From NCBI GenBank assembly GCA_023301545.1, contig JALZUI010000102.1, positions 1-5,761 of the forward strand: 5,761 nt of DNA, written 5' to 3'. This stretch comes from Akkermansiaceae bacterium. GTDB taxonomy: Bacteria; Verrucomicrobiota; Verrucomicrobiia; Verrucomicrobiales; Akkermansiaceae. The position numbers and the translations under genes are program-made. Below, piece after piece: positions 1 to 5,527 of this stretch; within the stretch, counting starts at the first letter, position 1; every line of letters begins with the position of its first letter. Below the pieces are notes generated by a model that had not been told where the DNA came from, searched no databases, and saw only the letters and a list, made by a program, of their open reading frames with translations.

Positions 1-64
1 GTTTTCATTGAGCGGTCAGTCTTAATGGTTGCCTAATTCTGCGATTCACATTATTACTTACTTT

Positions 65-745
65 ATGAAAACGGCACTTTCGATCTTCACGTTCTTATTA
101 CTAACCTCCGGATTCTTGCAGGCGAGGCATGTCATCTTGTGTGGTGGGCCTGCGTTACGGGAATGGGAAGATCTACGTGAAGACGATCGCCAACATGATC
201 GCTGGTGGGCAAACTTTGTTCGCGCTTCCACCATTCGGATCGATGAACTGCGTAAAGTGCATGGCGACAATACAAAGGTCGTATGGATCGTTTACAAAAA
301 TGCCTATGTACGTCGCGGGCAAGAAGATGGCAAGCCGTACACTGAATGGATAGAAGAACAGGCCAGTAAGCGTGGAGTGACGCTAAAATGGGTTTCTACA
401 GGGCCACAAGCGATCAGTGCGATCAATAGCCAACCTGCGGGCTCGATCAAATCTTTTGACTTCTTCGGGCATTCCAACAAGAACTGCTTCATGCTGGATT
501 ATGGCGCGGAGGTGATGGCGGCGAGCAAGGCGTGGATTCATGAAACGGACTTGAAGAAAATTCGACGTTCGGTTTTTGCCAGCAAAGCAAAATGTCAAAG
601 TTGGGGTTGCTTCACCGGCGAGAGTATGAGTGCTTATTGGAAGCGCGCAATTGGCTTGCCGTTGGTCGGAGCTATTGGTAAGACAGACTATATATCAGTC
701 GGAAAAGGCCAGTTACCGACCATTAATGGTGCTTGGACGCTGTAA
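65..745 (+). CDS. Secreted protein of unknown function with possible caspase-like (clan CD) His/Cys pair
   Basis: I do not recognise this 226-residue protein by name. The ATG at 65 is preferred over an in-frame TTG at 29 because it begins a clean signal peptide: Lys2, a hydrophobic core at residues 4-18, and a likely cleavage after LQA (residue 20), so the protein is probably exported. The mature part alternates predicted strands and helices: HVILCGG (22-28), a charged Trp-rich helix (33-64), VVWIVY (72-77), TLKWV (106-110), then FDFFGHS (131-137) and SWGCFTGES (179-187). A strand ending in His136 and a second strand ending in Cys182, 46 residues apart, resemble the His and Cys positions of clan CD peptidases (caspase/gingipain-like). 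The usual His-Gly is His-Ser here, so this assignment is inference. It lies 22 nt upstream of bioB on the same strand, with no obvious functional link. No Shine-Dalgarno motif is visible. Confidence 0.8.
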   Translation: MKTALSIFTFLLLTSGFLQARHVILCGGPALREWEDLREDDRQHDRWWANFVRASTIRIDELRKVHGDNTKVVWIVYKNAYVRRGQEDGKPYTEWIEEQASKRGVTLKWVSTGPQAISAINSQPAGSIKSFDFFGHSNKNCFMLDYGAEVMAASKAWIHETDLKKIRRSVFASKAKCQSWGCFTGESMSAYWKRAIGLPLVGAIGKTDYISVGKGQLPTINGAWTL

Positions 746-767
746 CAAACAACACAATATAACGCTT

Positions 768-1772
768 ATGAAGTATGATGAACTACTAGCTCTGTATGAG
801 ATGCCATTTTTTGACCTAATCTCGAAGGCGAGAGAGGTTTACTTAAACAATTGGGAAAATAATGAAGTACAACTCTGTACTCTGCTTTCAATCAAAACAG
901 GGGGCTGTTCAGAAGATTGCTCTTACTGTGCTCAGTCCTCACGCTACAATTCAGGAGTTCAAGTTGAACGATTGATGGAAAAGCAACAAATCATGGAACG
1001 TGCAGAAGCGGCCAGAGCGTCTGGTTCAACCCGCTTTTGTATGGGAGCAGCTTGGCGCGGTGTACGTGGCGGAACGAAGCGCTTTGACCAAGTAGTCGAT
1101 ATTATCAAGGACGTTTCTACTCTAGGTATGGAAGTCTGTGTAACCCTCGGTGAACTCGGGCCAGAGGAGGCTAAAACGCTTAAAGAAGCTGGAGTCTCCG
1201 CTTATAACCACAATCTCGATACTTCTCGTGAGCATTACCCTAATATTGTCACGACTCATACCTATGACGATCGACTTAACACCATCAAGAATGCACAAGA
1301 CGCAGGAATGTCAGTGTGTTGTGGCGGAATTCTAGGCCTAGGAGAAACTTATGTCGATCGCCTGAAAATGATCGAAACAATTTCGGAAATGAGCCCACAG
1401 CCTGAAAGTGTGCCTATCAATTCTCTCATGCCTATGCCTGGTACTCCGTTGGAAGGGAGTGACCCTGTGACCGTTTTTGATGTTGTCCGTATGATCGCGG
1501 TTACTCGCATCGCAGTCCCTAAAGCTAAGGTTCGCCTTTCAGCAGGTCGTACTCATTTTTCTGATGAGGGACAGGCGCTTTGTTTCTTTGCAGGAGCGAA
1601 TTCGATCTTCTATGGAGACAAGCTTCTCACGGCTAAAAACCCGATGGTAGAGAAGGATATGGCCCTCCTAGAAATGCTAGGGCTTAAGGCTCAAGCTCCC
1701 TACACGGATGTGGATGCTCCAGAGGTTGCTGATGACTGCGAGTTCGCTGCCTGCGCTCCTGGATGTGCGTAA
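768..1772 (+). CDS. bioB: Biotin synthase (radical SAM)
   Basis: BioB inserts sulfur into dethiobiotin to make biotin, the last step of the pathway, in the cytoplasm. The 334-residue product is near the usual family length. The radical-SAM [4Fe-4S] motif CxxxCxxC is Cys47, Cys51 and Cys54, ending in YCAQS. The ligands of the sulfur-donating [2Fe-2S] cluster in the E. coli enzyme (Cys97, Cys128, Cys188, Arg260) have counterparts at Cys91, Cys124, Cys184 and Arg256 (in RLSAGR). Other family motifs are YNHNLDTS (146-153), GGILGLGE and NSLMPMPGTPL. The reading frame is open upstream to 630, but that part overlaps the preceding gene and is not BioB-like, so the ATG at 768 is chosen. The tail carries three further cysteines (324, 329, 333). 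No other bio genes and no BirA-type operator are visible. The L,D-transpeptidase gene starts 15 nt downstream in the same frame. Confidence 0.96.
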   Translation: MKYDELLALYEMPFFDLISKAREVYLNNWENNEVQLCTLLSIKTGGCSEDCSYCAQSSRYNSGVQVERLMEKQQIMERAEAARASGSTRFCMGAAWRGVRGGTKRFDQVVDIIKDVSTLGMEVCVTLGELGPEEAKTLKEAGVSAYNHNLDTSREHYPNIVTTHTYDDRLNTIKNAQDAGMSVCCGGILGLGETYVDRLKMIETISEMSPQPESVPINSLMPMPGTPLEGSDPVTVFDVVRMIAVTRIAVPKAKVRLSAGRTHFSDEGQALCFFAGANSIFYGDKLLTAKNPMVEKDMALLEMLGLKAQAPYTDVDAPEVADDCEFAACAPGCA

Positions 1773-1787
1773 TTAAGCTTCGATCTC

Positions 1788-2267
1788 ATGCTCTGTATTA
1801 AGCCCGTTCCTGAGCAGGTTAGAGTTTGTCTACAATCGCAAACTCTGGCGTATGCTGGGCGGGTCTTTCCCATTTCTTCTTCTAAGTTTGGAATAGGAGC
1901 AGAGGAGGGCAGTAATAAAACTCCTTTAGGGCACTTTCAGATTAGCGAAAAGTTTGGCTCGGGGGATGAAATTCTTTCCATTTACAAGGGGCGACGTAAG
2001 TGCGCGACCTGGGACAAGAAAGAAAACGATCTGGGGAATGATATGATCCTCAGTCGCATTCTCCGCCTATCAGGAATGGAGTCTAGAAACGGCAATACCT
2101 ATCGCCGTTATATTTATATTCACGGAACAAATGATGAGGAAGGGATAGGTTCCACGAAATCGATTGGTTGCCTGCGCATGAAAAATGAGGATGTAATAGA
2201 GCTTTATAATCTTGTGCCTCTTGGAGCTTCTGTAATTATCTGCGCTGATGAAACTGATTTGCTTTGA
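1788..2267 (+). CDS. YkuD-type L,D-transpeptidase domain protein, no signal peptide
   Basis: This 159-residue protein is almost entirely one YkuD catalytic domain. Such enzymes form 3-3 crosslinks in peptidoglycan or attach proteins to it through a cysteine acyl-enzyme. The N-terminal strands contain TPLGHFQIS (45-53). The active site is IHGT (His112) followed by SIGCLRM (Ser125, catalytic Cys128, Arg130) and then NEDVIEL; this is close to the B. subtilis YkuD signature in both spacing and sequence. There is no signal peptide, membrane segment or LysM domain, although family members normally act outside the cytoplasm. The ATG at 1788 is the only plausible start: the bioB TAA lies in the same frame five codons earlier and nothing between is a start codon. 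The last 20 nt overlap the start of serB, suggesting cotranscription and perhaps translational coupling. The domain call is firm; the in vivo substrate is unknown. Confidence 0.9.
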   Translation: MLCIKPVPEQVRVCLQSQTLAYAGRVFPISSSKFGIGAEEGSNKTPLGHFQISEKFGSGDEILSIYKGRRKCATWDKKENDLGNDMILSRILRLSGMESRNGNTYRRYIYIHGTNDEEGIGSTKSIGCLRMKNEDVIELYNLVPLGASVIICADETDLL

Positions 2268-2889
2268 TTGTGATTCTACCCTCTCCCAGATTGAAGGCGT
2301 AGACGAGTTAGCTGCTGTGCATGGAGATCGTGTGAAACAGCAAATTATCGATTTAACGAACCAAGCGATGTCAGGCGAAATCGCGATCGAAGAGATTTTC
2401 GCTAAGCGTCTCGATCTTATTCAGCCAACGGAAGATTACTGCGCTAAAGTGGGTCAACTCTACATCGACAAGGTAGCCGCTGGCGCTAAGGAACTGGTAG
2501 CCAAGCTGCAGTCAGAGGGATGGAAGGTCGTAATTATCTCGGGCGGCTTTATTCAGCCAATTCAGCCTTTTGCTGAGTATCTAGGAATCGATGAGATTCA
2601 TGCTGTCCCATTGCATTTCAACGATGATGGAAGCTATCAAGGGTTTACTGCGAGTCCTACTACCCGTAATGGGGGGAAACCGGAAATTGTGCGCGAATTA
2701 CTAGATACCTATAAGCCAGAGTTTTCGGCAATGGTTGGAGATGGTGTTTCAGATCTCGAATGCCAAGGCCTAGTCGACCTATTCATCGGGTACGGAGAAT
2801 TCGAGAAGAGAGAAGCGGTTAGTGCAAAAGCTGAGTCATATGTATATGGATTCGCTGAAATGGCGAAAATCTTGAAAATAGAAATATAA
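2248..2889 (+). CDS. serB: Phosphoserine phosphatase (HAD superfamily)
   Basis: It hydrolyses O-phospho-L-serine to serine, the last step of the phosphorylated serine pathway, in the cytoplasm. All four HAD motifs are present in the 213 residues: FDCDSTL with nucleophile Asp7 and acid/base Asp9; Ser98 in ISGG; Lys144 in GGKPEIV; and GDGVSDLE with Mg-binding Asp165 and Asp169. Glu16 and Arg54 fit the substrate-binding Glu and Arg of characterised phosphoserine phosphatases. The GGK-to-GDG segment resembles the eukaryotic-type enzyme, and there is no N-terminal ACT-like extension as in E. coli SerB. The start overlaps the transpeptidase gene by 20 nt in another frame. No Shine-Dalgarno motif is seen. 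A related HAD phosphatase with another small phospho-substrate is possible but less likely. Confidence 0.9.
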   Translation: MKLICFDCDSTLSQIEGVDELAAVHGDRVKQQIIDLTNQAMSGEIAIEEIFAKRLDLIQPTEDYCAKVGQLYIDKVAAGAKELVAKLQSEGWKVVIISGGFIQPIQPFAEYLGIDEIHAVPLHFNDDGSYQGFTASPTTRNGGKPEIVRELLDTYKPEFSAMVGDGVSDLECQGLVDLFIGYGEFEKREAVSAKAESYVYGFAEMAKILKIEI

Positions 2890-2901
2890 TTTCTTTTGCT
2901 G

Positions 2902-2930
2902 TTGAAAGTCGCTAATATGAAGTTTATGCA
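2902..2930 (+). promoter_or_regulatory. Weak candidate promoter for the helix-turn-helix gene
   Basis: The 50-nt AT-rich gap after serB contains TTGAAA at 2902-2907 (5 of 6 matches to the -35 consensus), a 17-nt spacer, and TATGCA at 2925-2930 (3 of 6 matches to the -10). The -35 is good and the -10 poor, and the start codon would lie only about 10 nt downstream, giving an almost leaderless transcript. The gene may instead be read from the bioB-serB transcript. Confidence 0.2.
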
Positions 2931-2939
2931 TTTCTATAT

Positions 2940-3248
2940 ATGAGCGGAAAAGGCAAAAGGTACTCGAAAGAAGAAAAACAAGAAATCGTTGATTTTGTTG
3001 TAGAATACAATTCGGAAAACAATGGCCGAGGTGGAGTGGCCAACGCCTGCAGAAAGTTTGGAGCCACAGCGATTACAATCAACGCTTGGATGAATAAATT
3101 CAATGGCGGAGTTTCGAAAACTAAATTAACAGGAAAGGCTAGAGTTTACCTGCAACTCAGCGATTTACAAGCTGAGGTAGAAGTTAAAGAAGCGGAAATT
3201 CAGAAGATTAACGCTAAGATTGCCAAGCTCACTGAGCAAGTGGCTTAA
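2940..3248 (+). CDS. Small helix-turn-helix/coiled-coil protein, transposase-OrfA-like
   Basis: This 102-residue protein has two clear parts. Residues 7-54 look like the N-terminal helix-turn-helix of IS3-type OrfA proteins: helix 1 SKEEKQEIVDFVVEY, helix 2 VANACRKF (33-40), a GAT turn, and recognition helix AITINAWMNKF (44-54). Residues 69-101 form a textbook heptad coil: V69, L73, L76, V80, K83, I87, I90, I94, L97 and V101 follow a 4-3 spacing, with K83 the only polar core position. Size and architecture match an OrfA with its leucine zipper, but there is no OrfB, no A-rich frameshift site and no terminal inverted repeats. The gene stops 7 nt from the end of the opposing uppS. It may be a domesticated transposase fragment acting as a dimeric DNA-binding regulator; this is inference. 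Start is the ATG at 2940, with no Shine-Dalgarno motif. Confidence 0.8.
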   Translation: MSGKGKRYSKEEKQEIVDFVVEYNSENNGRGGVANACRKFGATAITINAWMNKFNGGVSKTKLTGKARVYLQLSDLQAEVEVKEAEIQKINAKIAKLTEQVA

Positions 3249-3255
3249 TCGAGAA

Positions 3256-3975
3256 TCAAACATCGCCAAAACGGCGATGTCGGAGTTGATACTCACTAAT
3301 CGCCTTCATAAACTCCTCGCCTCGGAAATCAGGCCAGTAGACTTTGGTGACGTAGATTTCTGCGTAGGACAGTTGCCATAGTAAGAAGTTAGATAGTCGA
3401 AGCTCGCCTGAGCTACGGATAAGTAAGTCCGGATCAGGGAAATTAGCGGTGTACAGGTGGTCGGAGAATAGTTCGCTGTCTACATCCTGAATACTGATTT
3501 TCCCGGCGGCCACTTTCATTGCGATATCGCGAGTCGCATCTACGATCTCCTCTCTGGATCCATAAGAAAGGGAGAGGATCAGATTCAATTTGTTATTCTC
3601 TTTCGTTCGTTCGATCGTATTTTCCAGCGCCTTACGAGTTTTAGGAGGTAAACGGTCCAGGCGGCCAATAGCATGTAATCGAATCCCCTGTTTGTTGAAC
3701 TCCTTCATCTTAGTCTTAAGAAAGCGCTCTAGAAGCGACATCAGTCCATCAATTTCATGCCTTGGACGCTTCCAGTTCTCGGAGGAAAAGGCATAAAGCG
3801 TAAGATAGGGAATTTCTTGCTCAATGCAGGCCTGACAAACCGCTCTCACTGACTCAGCGCCAGCCTTATGACCTTCTAGTCTAGGAAGTCCACGCTCCTT
3901 TGCCCAACGACCATTCCCGTCCATAATGACGGCAACGTGTTTGAGTTTATTAAGTTCTGGCGGAGAGGCGGACAT
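3256..3975 (-). CDS. uppS: Undecaprenyl diphosphate synthase (cis-prenyltransferase)
   Basis: UppS condenses farnesyl diphosphate with eight isopentenyl diphosphates to make the C55 lipid carrier for peptidoglycan and surface polysaccharides. It works at the cytoplasmic face of the inner membrane. The 239-residue product has all family signatures: HVAVIMDGNGRWA (13-25) with catalytic Asp19; GHKAG (35-39); YAFSSENWKRP (61-71); and DPDLLIRSSGE followed by RLSNFLLWQ. Asp19, Arg187, Arg193 and Glu206 fit E. coli Asp26, Arg194, Arg200 and Glu213 with a constant offset of 7. The usual RTSGE reads RSSGE, a mild change. A 109-nt gap with a plausible promoter separates it from queE upstream. cdsA and dxr, frequent downstream neighbours elsewhere, are absent because the next gene is convergent. 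Start is ATG, with no Shine-Dalgarno motif. Confidence 0.96.
   Translation of the reverse strand: MSASPPELNKLKHVAVIMDGNGRWAKERGLPRLEGHKAGAESVRAVCQACIEQEIPYLTLYAFSSENWKRPRHEIDGLMSLLERFLKTKMKEFNKQGIRLHAIGRLDRLPPKTRKALENTIERTKENNKLNLILSLSYGSREEIVDATRDIAMKVAAGKISIQDVDSELFSDHLYTANFPDPDLLIRSSGELRLSNFLLWQLSYAEIYVTKVYWPDFRGEEFMKAISEYQLRHRRFGDV
3260..3280. repeat. Perfect 8-bp inverted repeat (hairpin) at the convergence point
   Basis: ACATCGCC and GGCGATGT pair perfectly around a 5-nt loop (AAAAC on the + strand). The hairpin lies inside the last codons of uppS and 11 nt past the stop of the helix-turn-helix gene. On the - strand it is followed by the moderately T-rich TTGATTCT after the uppS stop region; on the + strand no T-run follows. 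It may slow or end transcription at this junction, but it lacks the T-tract of a strong intrinsic terminator, and it may simply reflect the codons used for RRFGD. Confidence 0.35.
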
Positions 3976-3999
3976 GTCTACAGGGTTATATCGTAACTT

Positions 4000-4029
4000 A
4001 TTAGAGTCCGCAACTCATGATTTTGTCAG
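4000..4029 (-). promoter_or_regulatory. Candidate sigma70-type promoter for uppS
   Basis: Read on the - strand, CTGACA (4029-4024, 5 of 6 matches to the -35) is followed by an 18-nt spacer and TCTAAT (4005-4000, 5 of 6 matches to the -10). Just upstream of the -35 is a run of seven T preceded by AT-rich sequence (about 4030-4050), which resembles an UP element. Transcription would begin near 3993 and leave a leader of about 18 nt before the uppS ATG. This is the best promoter match in the window and suggests uppS has its own transcript apart from queE. Confidence 0.5.
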
Positions 4030-4084
4030 AAAAAAATTCATTTTACATCTTAATCTACATCAGGGCGTGGGCTAACCTCTTGTT

Positions 4085-4816
4085 CTACTTCGCGCGCTCA
4101 TCACCCCAGATATGTACGTGGAGCCGGTCGGAGAGTCGATATCCATGCTGAATACACCATTCGGCCACGTCAGGGAGTTTTGTGCGAAGGGTAGAAGAGC
4201 TTGTTCCCTCGGGCATCAAGATGATACGGTCAGCGAGAATGCCGTACGTCTTTTGCAGAGATTGCACGGATTCCAAGTCAGCATCTGAGGCTACGACAAA
4301 CTTAAAGTAACTCGTTTCATTGTCCGAAAACCATTGAATGCTCTTGGGTTTCAGCGCTTGCGTTTCAGAATTACCAGAGTGGACGAGCTTGAGTGAGACA
4401 TTGTATTGAATCCCTCGATCGCCGGGGAGTTCGTGGGGAATTAGAGTTCCATTCGTTTCCACTTCGATCGCCCAGTCGAGAGGAAGTTTAGATATCAGCT
4501 GCGCCAGTTCTTGTTGCTGGATCAGCGGCTCGCCTCCTGTGATTACTAGGCGCTGACAAGGGTAATTTTGGAGCTTTTCCCAGACTTGATCGGGAGAGTA
4601 CTCGATGATGACATCCTCTTTCTTAAATTTTTCTCCTCGGGTTGTTTTCCAGCTCGTTCCTTCCCAGTTCCAGGTGTACGGAGTGTCACACCAAGTACAA
4701 TGCAGATTACAGGTAGAGAGCCGTACAAAAATTGCCGGAGCTCCCGTGGAAACACCTTCGCCCTGAAGTGTATAGAAGATTTCAGGGTCTCCATTAGGTA
4801 GTTTGGCGAGTTTCAT
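4085..4816 (-). CDS. queE: 7-carboxy-7-deazaguanine synthase (radical SAM)
   Basis: QueE converts 6-carboxy-5,6,7,8-tetrahydropterin to 7-carboxy-7-deazaguanine, the ring-contraction step toward preQ0, queuosine and other deazapurines, in the cytoplasm. The 243-residue product opens with IFYTLQGEG (13-21), the usual QueE start, then STCNLHCTWCDTPYTW with the CxxxCxxC cluster ligands Cys36, Cys40 and Cys43. Further motifs are ITGGEPL (92-98), EVETNGT (118-124), a VSLKLVHSGN segment where family members often have a VSPK-type motif, and a C-terminal HIWGDE. An insert of about 30 residues follows the cluster loop (WNWEG to about residue 74), as in the longer QueE type. No queC, queD or queF is in view. 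The gene begins 12 nt after yggS, so the two are probably cotranscribed. Start is ATG; no Shine-Dalgarno motif is seen. Confidence 0.94.
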   Translation of the reverse strand: MKLAKLPNGDPEIFYTLQGEGVSTGAPAIFVRLSTCNLHCTWCDTPYTWNWEGTSWKTTRGEKFKKEDVIIEYSPDQVWEKLQNYPCQRLVITGGEPLIQQQELAQLISKLPLDWAIEVETNGTLIPHELPGDRGIQYNVSLKLVHSGNSETQALKPKSIQWFSDNETSYFKFVVASDADLESVQSLQKTYGILADRIILMPEGTSSSTLRTKLPDVAEWCIQHGYRLSDRLHVHIWGDERAK

Positions 4817-4828
4817 AGCGGGCAGGGT

Positions 4829-5512
4829 TTATACGGGGTATGAACGGCTTCCAAAGAGCGCCGAGCCAACACGGACGTGGGTGGCTCCTTCTTCAATCGC
4901 GATCGGGTAGTCATTGCTCATCCCCATACTAAGGTTAGGGAGCATTATTTGTGTAGTAGCCTCGATCTCATCGCGTAGCTCGCGGAGGGATCGGAAGCTT
5001 GGACGGACATCTTCAGGTGCTTCTTGATGGCGAGGGATGCACATGAGCCCCACAATTTGTACATTGATTAGCGTATTAGCATAGATCACGACTTCGGAGG
5101 CTTCTGCTGGCGTAAACCCTCCCTTGCTCTCTTCTCCTTCTAGGTTAATTTGGAGGAAGAGGCTCGGCTTTACTCCTTCTTCCCCTGCGATGCGATCTAT
5201 CGCCTCTAAGAGTTTTTTACTATCTACGGAATGAATCCAAAGGGAATGCTGTAGAACTTTGCGAACCTTATTGCGCTGGAGCCTTCCAATGTAGTGCCAA
5301 ACTAGATGATCAGCCATTAAGGGCGCCTTTTCCTCCAGTTCTTGTAACTTGTTTTCCCCTAATGCCACTTGCCCCGCATCGACAATCGGCTGAATCATGT
5401 CGGCACCTCTCGTCTTAGAGACTGCAATTAATTCTACACTACTAGGGTCTCGACCCGCTTTTTTACAAGCACTGGCGATTTTTGCAGTAACGGACTCTAG
5501 GGCAGCGGACAC
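4829..5512 (-). CDS. yggS: YggS/PLPBP family pyridoxal-phosphate homeostasis protein
   Basis: This widely conserved family (COG0325) binds pyridoxal 5'-phosphate on a lysine and helps keep B6 vitamers and amino-acid pools in balance; no enzymatic activity is established. The 227-residue product shows the PLP-lysine motif LIAVSKT (Lys33, matching E. coli Lys36), LGENKLQE (51-58), WHYIGRLQRNK (72-82) and the C-terminal phosphate-binding pair SMGMSNDYPIAIEEG (195-209) and VRVGSALFG. Together these mark a complete TIM-barrel domain. The start is a GTG at 5510-5512. The frame above it runs into the stop of the preceding gene with no other start codon, and the length before Lys33 fits the family. 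The 15 nt upstream contain CTCCTC, the opposite of a ribosome-binding site. It sits between an acidic protein gene (15-nt gap) and queE (12-nt gap), so it is likely an operon member. Confidence 0.95.
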   Translation of the reverse strand: MSAALESVTAKIASACKKAGRDPSSVELIAVSKTRGADMIQPIVDAGQVALGENKLQELEEKAPLMADHLVWHYIGRLQRNKVRKVLQHSLWIHSVDSKKLLEAIDRIAGEEGVKPSLFLQINLEGEESKGGFTPAEASEVVIYANTLINVQIVGLMCIPRHQEAPEDVRPSFRSLRELRDEIEATTQIMLPNLSMGMSNDYPIAIEEGATHVRVGSALFGSRSYPV

Positions 5513-5527
5513 GGTGAGCGAGGAGAA

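Noticed and set aside
8..57. Promoter for the first gene (TTGAGC-18-CCTAAT or TTGCCT-17-TATTAC)
   Set aside because: Both pairs match the consensus in only 4 of 6 positions at each box, too weak to choose between or to report as a feature.
29..64. TTG start for the first gene
   Set aside because: It would place twelve extra residues before a clean signal peptide that begins at the ATG at 65.
630..767. N-terminal extension of BioB by 46 residues
   Set aside because: It would overlap the preceding gene by more than 100 nt, is not BioB-like, and the ATG at 768 gives a family-typical N-terminus.
2161..2190. Degenerate active site in the L,D-transpeptidase because SHGC reads SIGC
   Set aside because: The residue before Gly-Cys varies in functional members (Lys in B. 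subtilis YkuD), while Ser125, Gly127, Cys128 and Arg130 are intact.
2940..3255. Complete IS3-type insertion sequence
   Set aside because: No OrfB, no slippery A-run, no terminal inverted repeats or target duplications are visible, and uppS follows within 7 nt.
4030..4084. Intrinsic terminator after queE using the T7 run
   Set aside because: No GC-rich stem precedes the T-run on the - strand; it fits better as AT-rich sequence upstream of the uppS promoter.
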